NCBI RefSeq assembly: GCF_030818775.1
Contig: NZ_JAUTAU010000001.1
Coordinates: 4,158,001-4,222,000 of the forward strand
Length of the DNA: 64,000 nt
Direction: 5' to 3'
DNA from: Bacillus sp. SORGH_AS_0510
Lineage (GTDB): Bacteria > Bacillota > Bacilli > Bacillales > Cytobacillaceae
Positions 45,705 to 55,223 of the stretch are shown here, in pieces. Position 1 is the stretch's first letter. Each line of letters begins with the position of its first letter. The translations under genes were made by a program, and so were the position numbers. The notes beneath the pieces are model-generated. The model ran no database searches. It had not been told where the DNA came from and saw only the letters and a program-made list of their open reading frames with translations.

Positions 45705-46937
45705 ATGAGTGATTTTCAAAAAAATCTTGAAAAATATGCTGAGCTGGCTGTTAAAGTCGGTGTAAACATTCAAAAAGGCCAAACGTTGGTTGTGAACGCA
45801 ACTCTTGATGCCGCAGAATTTATCCGTCTAGTTGTAAAAAAGGCCTATGAAACAGGCGCCCATAATGTCATTGTCAACTGGAACGATGACACAGTTACGA
45901 GAACAAAATATGATTTAGCTCCAGATGAAGCTTTTCAGGAGTATCCAGTTTGGCGCGCGAAAGAAATGGATGACCTTGCAGAAAAAGGTGCAGCCTTCAT
46001 GTCTGTTGTGTCACAAAGCCCAGATTTGTTAAGTGGAGTAGACCCAGAGCGTATTTCTAACTTTAACAAAGCAGCTGGGAAAGCTTTGGCAAACTACCGT
46101 AAAGCTGCTCAATCCGACAAGGTGAGCTGGACAGTTATTGCTGCTCCTTCTCCTGCATGGGCAGCAAAGGTATTCCCTGATGAGCCTGTTGAAAATCAAG
46201 TCAACAAGCTTTGGGATGCGATCTTTAAAGCAACTCGCGTAGATGTGGAAAATCCAGTCGATGCCTGGAAAAAGCACGATGAAACGCTTCACGAAAAAGT
46301 AAAATACTTAAATGAAAAGCGCTACCAAAAGCTACACTATACAGCTCCAGGAACAGATTTAACCGTTGAGCTTCCTGGAAAGCATATTTGGGTTGGTGCA
46401 GGCAGCATCAATGAAAAGGGCTTCGAGTTCATGGCCAATATGCCGACTGAAGAAGTCTTCACGGTTCCATTAAAAACAGGTGTGAATGGTACGGTTGCAA
46501 GCACGAAGCCATTAAGCTATGCCGGAAACATTATTGACCGTTTCTCTATTACATTTGAAAACGGCCGAATTGTAGGCTATAAAGCAGAAGAAGGCGAAGA
46601 GATTTTAAAGCGTCTTGTGGAAACAGATGAAGGCTCGCATTATCTAGGTGAAATTGCGCTTGTTCCTTACAATTCACCAATCTCGCAATCAAATGTTCTA
46701 TTCTTTAATACCTTATTTGATGAAAATGCTTCAAACCATTTAGCTATTGGAAGCGCCTATGCTTTCTGTATCGAGGGTGGTAAGAAAATGTCATCTGAAG
46801 AATTAGCAGAAAATGGCCTTAATGAAAGTTTAACGCACGTGGATTTCATGATTGGATCTCCTGAAATGGACATCGATGGAATCACAGCAGATGGAAAAAC
46901 AGAACCAATTTTTAGAGCTGGAAACTGGGCATTCTAA
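45705..46937 (+). CDS. ampS: Aminopeptidase AmpS, M29 family
   Basis: 410 residues, same length as B. subtilis AmpS. M29 metallopeptidase with the expected C-terminal metal ligands Glu250 (PTEEVFT), Glu316 (GEIAL), His345 (SNHLAIGSAY), His378 and Asp380 (THVDFMIG). It releases N-terminal residues from peptides in the cytosol using Co/Zn. ATG behind AAAGGAGA; own terminator. Confidence 0.95.
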   Translation: MSDFQKNLEKYAELAVKVGVNIQKGQTLVVNATLDAAEFIRLVVKKAYETGAHNVIVNWNDDTVTRTKYDLAPDEAFQEYPVWRAKEMDDLAEKGAAFMSVVSQSPDLLSGVDPERISNFNKAAGKALANYRKAAQSDKVSWTVIAAPSPAWAAKVFPDEPVENQVNKLWDAIFKATRVDVENPVDAWKKHDETLHEKVKYLNEKRYQKLHYTAPGTDLTVELPGKHIWVGAGSINEKGFEFMANMPTEEVFTVPLKTGVNGTVASTKPLSYAGNIIDRFSITFENGRIVGYKAEEGEEILKRLVETDEGSHYLGEIALVPYNSPISQSNVLFFNTLFDENASNHLAIGSAYAFCIEGGKKMSSEELAENGLNESLTHVDFMIGSPEMDIDGITADGKTEPIFRAGNWAF

Positions 46938-46971
46938 TCAGAAACACTTTTGGAGTACTTAGATAAAGACT

Positions 46972-47008
46972 AAAAAGCAGAGCGATATGAATTCGCTCTG
47001 CTTTTTAG
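46972..47008 (+). terminator. Bidirectional terminator between ampS and the Rieske gene
   Basis: AAAAAGCAGAGCGA...TCGCTCTGCTTTTT hairpin between convergent genes. Confidence 0.92.
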
Positions 47009-47020
47009 TTTAACAAGATA

Positions 47021-48013
47021 TCATTTTTTCGTTTCACTAATCATCATTGTACCGTTTTCCACACCCAGCTCATGTAACCATCTACGGTATGCTATGGTAA
47101 GTGCATCTGACTTAAGATGCATTTCTGCTTGTAAGTCCAGTGGAAGAAGCTCGGGTTTCTGACTTTCTACTATATCTAAATCTTGATTAAAAATAATATC
47201 CTGAAATTCAATAAAAGGTTCATCAGGCTGATTTAAATCATAATTCCTTGTTAGTAACATAAATGCTTTTGATCTTTCGCTATCCTCCTGATTGACAGTA
47301 AGTAATATCGTAAACTCCTCATCTGAACCTTCCGTTGTTTTGGTAAATCGGACTGTTGTTGGATTTAAGATTTCATATACATAATTTGCATATCCGCCCT
47401 TTGAGCGTCCATCAGGGTTCGGCTGATAAACAGGAATTTTACTTGTAATAATACGATTATCATTTAACGCTACATCATAATCAGCTACTTCAGCATGATC
47501 CTCGTCCCCAAGCAATCCTTCATGAACGAACATAAGGTGAGAAACATCAAGGAAATTCTCAATAATTCTCGGCGCATTAGCCCTTACCTCATATGGCCCG
47601 CAAATAGCTGTGCGATATCCTTCCTCACTGTACTCAGGAAATGAAACAAGCTGTGCTGGATCATCACCCAAATTAACCCAGATTAATCCCAGATATTCCT
47701 GACAATGATAAACTGTTGCCCGTGCTTTACTTGGTATTGGACGGCCGGTTGGTAAAGCAGGAATTTTCACACAAGATCCTACGCAATCATATTCCCAGGC
47801 ATGATACGCACAAGCTAAGTTACCGTTCTTTACCTTTCCAAGTGAAAGGGCTGCTCCACGGTGAATACATAGGTCCTTAAAGGCATGTACACCTTTCTCA
47901 TTACGAAAAATAACAACACGTTCTCCAAGCACAAATACCTGTTTTGGATCATCCAACAATTCTTTTGCCCTACATACTGGATGCCACTCATTCCATAATC
48001 TATCATGCTTCAT
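47021..48013 (-). CDS. Rieske non-heme iron oxygenase, purine-linked by context
   Basis: 330 residues. Rieske [2Fe-2S] ligands Cys49-x-His51 and Cys68-x2-His71, then the mononuclear iron motif N153-x2-D156-x2-H159-x4-H164 (ENFLDVSHLMFVH), so both redox sites are intact. It is a ring-hydroxylating oxygenase or demethylase alpha subunit of the VanA/NdmA size class. It lies 24 bases after the NCS2 purine permease gene in the same transcript, behind a guanine riboswitch. Klebsiella HpxD (purine hydroxylase) and Pseudomonas NdmA/B (methylxanthine demethylases) are the precedents; either activity is inference. No reductase gene is adjacent. Confidence 0.85.
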   Translation of the reverse strand: MKHDRLWNEWHPVCRAKELLDDPKQVFVLGERVVIFRNEKGVHAFKDLCIHRGAALSLGKVKNGNLACAYHAWEYDCVGSCVKIPALPTGRPIPSKARATVYHCQEYLGLIWVNLGDDPAQLVSFPEYSEEGYRTAICGPYEVRANAPRIIENFLDVSHLMFVHEGLLGDEDHAEVADYDVALNDNRIITSKIPVYQPNPDGRSKGGYANYVYEILNPTTVRFTKTTEGSDEEFTILLTVNQEDSERSKAFMLLTRNYDLNQPDEPFIEFQDIIFNQDLDIVESQKPELLPLDLQAEMHLKSDALTIAYRRWLHELGVENGTMMISETKK

Positions 48014-48037
48014 GACGGAAGACTCCTCTACTCAATA

Positions 48038-49405
48038 TTAGTTTACCGTTACATTACCATTCCTTGATAGCCCGCTGTCTTCAAGCTTTTGCGGAAGGAC
48101 TAAATTAAGGATTAGTGCCGTAATCGCCCCGATTGCTGTTCCGGATGAAACAAAATAGGTTACGATATTTGGTAGTCCTTGTAAGACCTCACTTGGCATC
48201 AACACAGCAAACAATGCAAGCATAATCGGCATCCCGATCACAAGCATATTTCTTTCTGTAAACGGGACTTCCTTAATAACTTTAAATCCATTCATCAAAA
48301 TAACCACACATAAAATCGCAAACACACTATTAATGACAACACCGGGAACACATGCGATGATACTCATTAGTTTTGGCATCATTCCTAAAACAAGTAAAAT
48401 AACTCCACCCATGATAATCGGCTTTCGGCTTTTCACGCCCGTAATCGCAATAATACCTGCGTTGGATGAATAACCTGTCACAGGCGTACCTCCAAAGAAA
48501 GAACCAATAAAACATCCTAATCCTTCACCGAATGCACCGCCGTTTAACCGTTTATCATTTAGCTCTTCTCCTGTTACATTGCTAACAGTAAACCATGTAC
48601 CTGTTGTTTCAATTGTGACAATAAAATAAATCGCCAGCATAATAAGAATGGCATCTAAGTCAAATTGGGGTGTTCCAAAAGCAAAAATACTAGGCATCAT
48701 AAACCATGCCGACTTCTCAACGGTTGAAAAATCTACTAAACCAAAGATTGAAGCAACAATCGTTCCAGCTCCCAGCGCTAAAATAACCGATACTACTTTA
48801 ATATATTTTAGTTTCGTTATTGATTTTTCACCGACATACATACAAAAGATAAGTACAGCCACTGTTACAAAGGCAACCAACATATTTTTCCCAAAGCTTC
48901 CCTGGGCCCTATAAATAGAGTTAATGGCACTAGGCATTAAGGAAATACCCACAACAACAATAACTGTTCCTGCAACAATAGGGGGAATGAATTTCCGTAC
49001 TACTTTACTAAAAACCTTGAGCGGATAACCTAATAACGCGATTAACAAAGCACCCGGTATCAAGCTTCCAATCATGGTGCTAATGCCTGATGTGGTCCCA
49101 ATGGCAGCGAGTGCACTTAGCGGTACAAAGGAAGGCCCCTGCATAACAGGAAGCTTCATCGCAAATCCTGCTTGAATAATGGTGGCGATTCCACATGCAA
49201 TAAAGGTCATTTGAATTAACATCGTACTATCTGTAACAGAAAAGGATAACATTCCAGCTAAAATGATCGGTGGGATAAAAAGGTCCATTGCTAATACTTG
49301 CTGGAAACCTAAAAATATGGATTGTAAAACAGAAACATCCTTCTTTGTTTCAATGACTTCCTCTCTTTTTTTCTCTGTTCTTAGTAGTCTAGCAATACTC
49401 TCCAT
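48038..49405 (-). CDS. NCS2 purine/xanthine permease
   Basis: 455 residues from ATG 49405 (AGGAGG seven bases upstream). Nucleobase:cation symporter-2 family with about 14 helices and conserved QGPSFVPLSALAAIGT and GSFFGGTPVTGYSSNAGIIA. The latter is the segment with the nucleobase-binding residues. It imports a purine such as xanthine or uric acid by proton symport. A guanine riboswitch with a terminator lies upstream, so expression should fall when guanine is plentiful. Confidence 0.9.
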   Translation of the reverse strand: MESIARLLRTEKKREEVIETKKDVSVLQSIFLGFQQVLAMDLFIPPIILAGMLSFSVTDSTMLIQMTFIACGIATIIQAGFAMKLPVMQGPSFVPLSALAAIGTTSGISTMIGSLIPGALLIALLGYPLKVFSKVVRKFIPPIVAGTVIVVVGISLMPSAINSIYRAQGSFGKNMLVAFVTVAVLIFCMYVGEKSITKLKYIKVVSVILALGAGTIVASIFGLVDFSTVEKSAWFMMPSIFAFGTPQFDLDAILIMLAIYFIVTIETTGTWFTVSNVTGEELNDKRLNGGAFGEGLGCFIGSFFGGTPVTGYSSNAGIIAITGVKSRKPIIMGGVILLVLGMMPKLMSIIACVPGVVINSVFAILCVVILMNGFKVIKEVPFTERNMLVIGMPIMLALFAVLMPSEVLQGLPNIVTYFVSSGTAIGAITALILNLVLPQKLEDSGLSRNGNVTVN

Positions 49406-49437
49406 GGTCAATCCTCCTGTGGTTGTGTTTACTTAAA

Positions 49438-49495
49438 TAAAAAAGACCCAAAGCACATGCCTTCTACAACATAGAAAAGCAATGTACTTCGAGCC
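49438..49495 (-). terminator. Riboswitch-controlled terminator
   Basis: GGCTCGAAGTACAT...ATGTGCTTTGGGTC, about 14 pairs including G-U pairs plus an inner GC/GC, followed by TTTTTT on the minus strand. It is the expression platform of the guanine riboswitch. Confidence 0.85.
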
Positions 49496-49563
49496 TTAAA
49501 AAACGAAATACGAAAGAAAAGATATTCTCTCATAAATGAGCGTCCAATCCTGTCCCTGCTTTT

Positions 49564-49626
49564 CATAGTCGGTTTATTTACGGTAAACGGGTAGAAACTT
49601 GTAGGCCATATCCCTACGAATATATG
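49564..49626 (-). ncRNA. Guanine-class purine riboswitch
   Basis: Minus strand: P1 CATA/TATG; P2 GTAGG/CCTAC closed by the GATATGG loop; J2/3 AAGTTTCTACC; P3 with loop ACCGTAAAT; and J3/1 GACT. All the conserved purine-aptamer blocks match. The specificity base is C (GACT, not GATT), which means guanine or hypoxanthine rather than adenine. It controls the permease-Rieske transcript. Confidence 0.95.
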
Positions 49627-49763
49627 AAAAACCATATTTAATTTTATGATCGGCAATAAATAGTCTAATTGAAAAAATTCGTGTTTCACCCTAGACTATG
49701 TATTATCAATCAACTACAATGATTATATTAACAGAAAACACGAACATTAGGAAGGTGTATTTA

Positions 49764-51149
49764 ATGAAATATACGCAAATTTTTCGAGGTACTGCTTTTA
49801 CTAGTGATACTCCTACAAAATTAAACATATTAAACGACTATCTATACTGTGTGGATACAAAAGGTATGCTAGAAAAAATAGTTGCACCCGATCATGCCGA
49901 TTATAAACCACTACTTGCTGCCTATGAAGGGAGAGAAAATTTCCATCGTTTGGCTGATGGTCATTATCTCTTACCCGGTTTTGTCGATTTACATGTTCAC
50001 GCCCCGCAATGGGCCCAATCGGGAACTGCACTAGACCTTCCTCTGTACGAGTGGTTGAATACTTACACCTTTCCCCTGGAAGCGAAATATTCGGATTTAG
50101 TTTTTGCAAAAAATGTCTATGAAGATTTAGTAAATACATTACTTGCAAACGGAACAACAACAGCTCTTTATTTTGCAACGGTGCATAAAGAGGCAAGTAT
50201 ATTATTGGCAGAAATTTGTGCTAAAAAAGGGCAGCGTGGATTAGTGGGGAAGGTCGTGATGGATGATCCTGAACAAAACCCCTCCTATTATAGAGACAAG
50301 GATACGGAAACAGCACTGGCCGATACAGAAGAATTCATTTTAGCAGTGAAAGAGTTGGCAAAAACGGTGAAACAAGGAGTGTATCCCGTCGTTACACCAC
50401 GCTTTATTCCAAGCTGCACAGATGAGGCATTAAAAGGCTTAGGGAAACTTGCCGCGAAGTACGATACACATATTCAATCTCATTGTAGTGAAAGTGATTG
50501 GGCACACAATTATGTACAAGAGAGATTTTTTACACATGACGCTTTTGCCTTAAATAATTTCCAATTATTAACTGATAAATCAGTCATGGCGCATTGTAAT
50601 TTCTTAGATAATGAGGATGCAGCATTATTTGCTAAAACAGGTACAGCCATTGCACATTGCCCCTTATCAAATGCTTACTTTGCAAATAGCGTGCTTCCTA
50701 TCGCTAGTTTAAAGGCAAAGGGAATTGATATTGGTTTAGGATCCGATATTTCCGCTGGTGCAACCCCAAGTCTATATGATAACGCCAAACAGGCTGTTGT
50801 CTCTTCTAGAATGCTAGAAGACGGTGTTAACGCTAGCCTTCCAGCTGATAAACGAGGTGTACCACATTCGCGTATCACCATTAACGAGGCCTTCTATCTA
50901 GCGACGGCTGGCGGAGGGGAAAGTTTGAACCTTCCAATCGGGAGAATCCAAGAAAACTATACATGGGATGTACAAATTATTGATACAAGAGTATCTACAG
51001 CCAAACTTCCTATCTTCGATCCAAATGAAGATTTATACAACACTTTCCAGAAAATCATGTATAATGTTCGACCAGAAAATATTCGGGAAGTGTGGGTACA
51101 AGGAGAAAAAGTCCATTCACGCAAAATGGAGGTAGTACCAGGAGGCTGA
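49764..51149 (+). CDS. guaD: Guanine deaminase
   Basis: 461 residues from ATG 49764 (GGAAGG upstream; earlier in-frame ATGs lack an RBS). Amidohydrolase fold: zinc motif PGFVDLHVHAPQW, HSHCSE (HIQSHCSESDWAHN), AHCNFLDNED, and GLGSDISAGATPSLYDN. It converts guanine to xanthine and ammonia. It is divergent from the permease-Rieske operon. Together they suggest uptake of purines and guanine-to-xanthine conversion followed by an oxygenase step. Confidence 0.93.
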   Translation: MKYTQIFRGTAFTSDTPTKLNILNDYLYCVDTKGMLEKIVAPDHADYKPLLAAYEGRENFHRLADGHYLLPGFVDLHVHAPQWAQSGTALDLPLYEWLNTYTFPLEAKYSDLVFAKNVYEDLVNTLLANGTTTALYFATVHKEASILLAEICAKKGQRGLVGKVVMDDPEQNPSYYRDKDTETALADTEEFILAVKELAKTVKQGVYPVVTPRFIPSCTDEALKGLGKLAAKYDTHIQSHCSESDWAHNYVQERFFTHDAFALNNFQLLTDKSVMAHCNFLDNEDAALFAKTGTAIAHCPLSNAYFANSVLPIASLKAKGIDIGLGSDISAGATPSLYDNAKQAVVSSRMLEDGVNASLPADKRGVPHSRITINEAFYLATAGGGESLNLPIGRIQENYTWDVQIIDTRVSTAKLPIFDPNEDLYNTFQKIMYNVRPENIREVWVQGEKVHSRKMEVVPGG

Positions 51150-51211
51150 CACCACCCTCAATAAAAGGGAGAAAAAAGTACCCCATAAGTTCAGTGCGCT
51201 ATCAAGCATAC

Positions 51212-51245
51212 AAAAGAGCAGGTGCCATGATCACCTGCTCTTTTC
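51212..51245 (-). terminator. Bidirectional terminator between guaD and the PLxPV-repeat gene
   Basis: AAAAGAGCAGGTG...CACCTGCTCTTTT perfect hairpin between convergent genes. Confidence 0.92.
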
Positions 51246-52418
51246 CTATGGCTTAAAAATGATCGTCTCGTCTTTTTCTTTCGCTATTTTTTCACGCATT
51301 TTATTCAACTGTTGAACGGGATCCTCTGTTATGACTTTACCGAGCAAGTTTAAAAGTCCTAATGAGGAAAGTAAACTTTTTTCCCAGTTTTGAAGTTCTT
51401 TTGTAAATGTTGTGTCTTTTTGACAAATAGTAGACAGAGGAGATTTTTTCGAGATGGCTTCGTCAATCAGACTCAATGCCAAATCCTTTGTAATGACTCC
51501 CTTGGCATTCTCCAACTCGACACAAACATTGTGGACTACTTGGTCAACCTTTTCCGTTGTCTCCGTTACAACTGGTTCCACTGGCTTTAACACCGGTTCC
51601 AGTGGCTTCGTCACAGGGTCTAACGGTTTTAACACCGGCTCCAGTGGTTTTAGCACAGGTTCAAGTGGCTTTAAAACTGGATCTAGTTGATCTAAAACAG
51701 GTTTAAGTGGTTCCAAAACTGGATCCAACGGCTTTGTCACTTCACCTACCACATCTGGAAGCGTTCCAGTAACTTCTCCGATGTTACCTGAAGGCTCCGC
51801 TCCTGTTGTACCATCCTCACATGTTAGGGGCAAATGCCCTTTTGATATTTTTTCAATTTCTTTGTTTAATTGATTCATTGGCAAGGTACTTAAATCTTGC
51901 AAAAGTTTACTCTGATCTGGATGTGGAGGACCCTGCTTACCAGCCACAGTCCCCATAACTAATTGTTCAATAATACTGTTTTCGGACTCCATAAAATGTG
52001 CATTCATGACCACATTTTCCATCCCAAGCTCTGGGACGATTTCTGAGGCCTTCACACATGCTCCTTTAAATGAAATGGCCGTTGTATCTACTGTCATACC
52101 TTTAACCGTGACGGGACCTTTTGCTTTTAAGGTAATCGTAACCGGGCCTTTAGAAGATTCTAATTGCTTCGTTAATTTCATTCCATAAATGACGGCGGAT
52201 TTATAGTGGAAGCGAAGCATGGGCTTCTGATCACTCGCAGAGGTTTCCTGCCTTACAATGGAAGCAGTCATACCAGAACCTACCACTCGTTCTGCTTCAA
52301 TGATAAATCCTTCATTAACTGCATTTTTGGCCTTTGCAGCTGTGCCATAAGAAAAGAATGTCAGAAATAATAGCTGGATACATACTGTTAAGAAAATATA
52401 CTTCCTTTTCCACCACAT
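51246..52418 (-). CDS. Secreted protein with PLxPVL repeats
   Basis: 390 residues from ATG 52418 (GGGGAGC upstream). Signal peptide (residues ~1-29), an N-terminal beta-rich domain, then about ten tandem heptad-like repeats of the type PVLKPLE (residues about 210-285), then a helical C-terminus with two cysteines. The repeats are visible in the DNA as well, suggesting expansion by slippage. It lies 13 bases after a DUF6114 gene and is the third gene of the operon. Not recognised as a named family; a surface or spacer role is inference. Confidence 0.75.
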   Translation of the reverse strand: MWWKRKYIFLTVCIQLLFLTFFSYGTAAKAKNAVNEGFIIEAERVVGSGMTASIVRQETSASDQKPMLRFHYKSAVIYGMKLTKQLESSKGPVTITLKAKGPVTVKGMTVDTTAISFKGACVKASEIVPELGMENVVMNAHFMESENSIIEQLVMGTVAGKQGPPHPDQSKLLQDLSTLPMNQLNKEIEKISKGHLPLTCEDGTTGAEPSGNIGEVTGTLPDVVGEVTKPLDPVLEPLKPVLDQLDPVLKPLEPVLKPLEPVLKPLDPVTKPLEPVLKPVEPVVTETTEKVDQVVHNVCVELENAKGVITKDLALSLIDEAISKKSPLSTICQKDTTFTKELQNWEKSLLSSLGLLNLLGKVITEDPVQQLNKMREKIAKEKDETIIFKP

Positions 52419-52431
52419 AATTTGCTCCCCT

Positions 52432-52818
52432 TTAGACAGTGTGTACCGTCTCTTCAACTCTATTTGGAGGTGCAGCCTTCACTTGGACAGGTGCCAGACG
52501 CCATGCCATTAATAACGCACCGCCGATGATGCCAAAAATAGTTCCAAACAAGAAGCCCCCCAATGCCCCAATTACGGAGAGAATAGATAGAAAAATAGTA
52601 AAGATTCCTAGAATTTTTGAGGCATTCGGAAAAAATAAGGCAACGACTCCAATGATAGTGATGACCCCGCCAAATAGTAATCCGATTATAGCAATCGAAC
52701 CGGGGAGAAATGTACTTAGATAAAGGTTTAATGGAACCCAGGAGATCAAAAGACCACTAAGAAGAGTAATCAATGCTCCCCATAGCGGCCGTTGTTTCCT
52801 CCACTTTTTAAATGCCAT
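52432..52818 (-). CDS. DUF6114-like membrane protein
   Basis: 128 residues from ATG 52818. A basic N-terminus (KKWRKQRPLWGA) then four membrane helices rich in Gly/Ile/Leu, ending in an Arg/Pro tail. The layout RPLWGxxxxxxxGxxI...YLPG-like matches DUF6114 proteins, which in actinomycetes sit next to DUF6230 genes, as here. Function unknown. Confidence 0.7.
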   Translation of the reverse strand: MAFKKWRKQRPLWGALITLLSGLLISWVPLNLYLSTFLPGSIAIIGLLFGGVITIIGVVALFFPNASKILGIFTIFLSILSVIGALGGFLFGTIFGIIGGALLMAWRLAPVQVKAAPPNRVEETVHTV

Positions 52819-52837
52819 CACAGTCCCTCCTTATTTC

Positions 52838-53413
52838 TTATTTCTTATTAATCTTTTCAACTGTTAATCTCATACCGTTCATATTAATAGTCTTTTGAAA
52901 TAGGTAGTGTGTTTTTAATTTCGCGTGCTCTAGAATAATTTTGGAAGAGGTTTGTTGAAATTGTTTTTGCCAGTCATCACTATGCTTTTCTTGGAGTACT
53001 AGGTTTTGAAACTTTGCGTTTGCTTCAATGAGACCGGCATCATGCTGCAGCCCTGTTATTTGAACCGGCTTGGAGGCTGTGATTTTCACGCGAATCCATT
53101 CTCCTCCTACCTGGAAATCCTTGTACAACTGGAGATTATCAATGGTAAGCGTATCTATTAAATTTGTTCCTTGTGGTGCCGAATCGGAACTGCTTGTTTC
53201 TCCCATTTTCGGATAGAAAACATAGCCATTTCCTTCTAACTTATCAAACTCGACATAAAAGTCCCCCACACCTGCAATGGGTACTGCATAGGCAACCCCA
53301 GATATTCCGAATGACACTAATAGTAGAGCTAGTGCTATGATTCCTGTTCCTAAGGCGGACCAAAAAACCTTTTTACTAGTAGTACCCTCAACAAGTTCCA
53401 TTGTGCTTTCCAT
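52838..53413 (-). CDS. DUF6230-like protein
   Basis: 191 residues from ATG 53413 (GGAGGGG upstream; a longer frame has no RBS). One N-terminal membrane helix (ALGTGIIALALLLVSFGISG) then an extracytoplasmic beta-rich domain (VGDFYVEFDKLEGNGYVFYP). It pairs with the DUF6114-like gene 19 bases downstream. This gene pair is best known from Actinobacteria. Confidence 0.7.
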   Translation of the reverse strand: MESTMELVEGTTSKKVFWSALGTGIIALALLLVSFGISGVAYAVPIAGVGDFYVEFDKLEGNGYVFYPKMGETSSSDSAPQGTNLIDTLTIDNLQLYKDFQVGGEWIRVKITASKPVQITGLQHDAGLIEANAKFQNLVLQEKHSDDWQKQFQQTSSKIILEHAKLKTHYLFQKTINMNGMRLTVEKINKK

Positions 53414-53619
53414 AAAACCCCTCCAATTTTCCCAATTTTCAATAAACAACCTTTCCTTTACAATACTATCTAAGGTATCCTCCCTACAATCACGGAAAAT
53501 ATCGTAAAAAAATTCCACCCCCGACAAATGTCGTGTGCAATGTATCACTACGGACATAATGGAAAATTTTTCATCGTAATATTTAGAAAAACGAAAGCAC
53601 TTTTACGGAGGTGGAGAAA

Positions 53620-55122
53620 ATGAAGCATAAAATCGAGCAACTTCTGCAAAAGGGTCTGTCCCTCCTGCTTGAGTTGAAGGAACCTTTCATGATGGAGTGG
53701 CGGGACATGCAAACCACCTTAAAATATCAAAATGATCATTTAGTCGAAGAAATAGAGACGATGATCCAAATTGCTTCCGAGAAAGTAACAACCTCTAAAG
53801 CTTCCAATGTAGACACCTTCATCCATTCGATTCTTACTGAGTGGCAAAGTCGATACTCCACCCAGTACAACGAATCTGAGTCTCTTTCTCTTGTTTCATC
53901 GATTGAAAATATATTTCATAAGTTGCTGGCTGATAAACCAACAACTACATTTCTTGACCACCAGGCCATCCAATCTTTTTTTTCACGAATGATGGATCAG
54001 GCATTATTAACCCAAAGTTGGGAAGAACAAAATAAAAAGTGGTTAAAAAATATAATTGCTACGAATATCATTCCTATGAAATGGGTGGCAGTGGTAAAAA
54101 AAGAACAGGAGTTATATCAGATTGAAAGTGTAGTATGTGCAGATGAATACGCTGTGGACAGCCACTTAATTGACATGTGCTCAAATCTTAAAGCCAGTCA
54201 AATTTGCCATATATCATTGGCGATAAAAAAACTAATAGGCACTGGAGAGAAAGAGACAGATATCGTTCAAGTTTCCTGTCTAAATGATGTTCTATTAGTT
54301 TGTTTGCGGGAGCCTGGAATGACCGTTACCGAACAACAATATGATTTTATTAGAGGCATGTATCTTCGCCAATTAAAACTACAGCAGCTGGAAAGCAGAA
54401 TGGAATGGAAGGACGGTTCTCTTCTTTTCTTACAACACCTGTTACGTGCGCGAAGTGTTGATGACGCGGTAAAGGCGATCACCAAGGGGTTAGTCGATTA
54501 TATGCCGTTTAACCGTTGCGCTCTATTTTTATACAATCATTATGAAGATAAAGGGATAGGCGTGTCCGGTTATAATGTCAACATTCCTTCTGTTCAGCAA
54601 ATTCAAGAAGAAATCCTAGGACTGTCTCTAATAGAAAACTATTTAAGCTCTTTAACCCATTCACAGCCGCTTTATTTTTTGAATGCCACTGAGGTGTTGC
54701 CGAAAAAGTATGTTAAAGAATTTCAGCTTCGCTCATTAGTGGTGTTGCCTATTTTCGTTCCCACAAAAAGTAAACTGCTTGGGATTGCACTATTAGACCA
54801 AGGTGAGGACTCACAATTTGAAATCTCAATGCAAACTTTATCGACCCTCATTAAATTCGGACATTATGCCGGGGAACTATTATATTCCATTTGGGACGAA
54901 GCCCTGCAGCAATTTGGCGGCACACAATCGGTCTTAACCGTGCGTGAGAAAGAAGTCTTACAATTGATTGCCAGCGGTGCATCCATCAATGAAGCAGCGG
55001 AAAAACTTCATCTGAGCAGCTACACAGTACGCGATTATGTATCTGTTATCATTCAAAAATTAGAAGCCAAAAATCGGACAGATGCCGCAGTTAAAGCCTT
55101 AAAAATGAAATTAATATCATAA
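53620..55122 (+). CDS. GAF-domain LuxR-type transcriptional regulator
   Basis: 500 residues from ATG 53620 (GGAGG, 8-base gap). Residues about 270-420 form a GAF-type sensor (YMPFNRCALFLYNHYED, LRSLVVLPIFVPTKSKLLGI). The C-terminal 60 residues are a LuxR helix-turn-helix (LTVREKEVLQLIASGASINE, SSYTVRDYVSVIIQKLEAKN). No receiver domain. Divergent from the DUF6230 operon with 206 bp between, so it is a good candidate for its regulator. The ligand is unknown. Confidence 0.85.
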   Translation: MKHKIEQLLQKGLSLLLELKEPFMMEWRDMQTTLKYQNDHLVEEIETMIQIASEKVTTSKASNVDTFIHSILTEWQSRYSTQYNESESLSLVSSIENIFHKLLADKPTTTFLDHQAIQSFFSRMMDQALLTQSWEEQNKKWLKNIIATNIIPMKWVAVVKKEQELYQIESVVCADEYAVDSHLIDMCSNLKASQICHISLAIKKLIGTGEKETDIVQVSCLNDVLLVCLREPGMTVTEQQYDFIRGMYLRQLKLQQLESRMEWKDGSLLFLQHLLRARSVDDAVKAITKGLVDYMPFNRCALFLYNHYEDKGIGVSGYNVNIPSVQQIQEEILGLSLIENYLSSLTHSQPLYFLNATEVLPKKYVKEFQLRSLVVLPIFVPTKSKLLGIALLDQGEDSQFEISMQTLSTLIKFGHYAGELLYSIWDEALQQFGGTQSVLTVREKEVLQLIASGASINEAAEKLHLSSYTVRDYVSVIIQKLEAKNRTDAAVKALKMKLIS

Positions 55123-55151
55123 AAAAAGCAGCTTCAAGAAGCTGCTTTTTT
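55121..55151 (+). terminator. Terminator of the LuxR-type gene
   Basis: AAAGCAGCTTC...GAAGCTGCTTT hairpin with TTTT at the stop codon. Confidence 0.9.
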
Positions 55152-55164
55152 AACGCACTAACGC

Positions 55165-55222
55165 GCCGGGGGACAGTCCCCCGCTGCTTTAATACGTTAT
55201 CATATCGGGGGACTGTCCCCAT
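55165..55222. repeat. Paired GGGGACAGTCCCC palindromes, copy 1
   Basis: GGGGGACAGTCCCCC and GGGGGACTGTCCCC, each self-complementary and also complementary to each other, separated by about 26 bases, ending at the queF stop codon. A related pair is at 60003-60055. Confidence 0.85.
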
Positions 55223-55223
55223 T

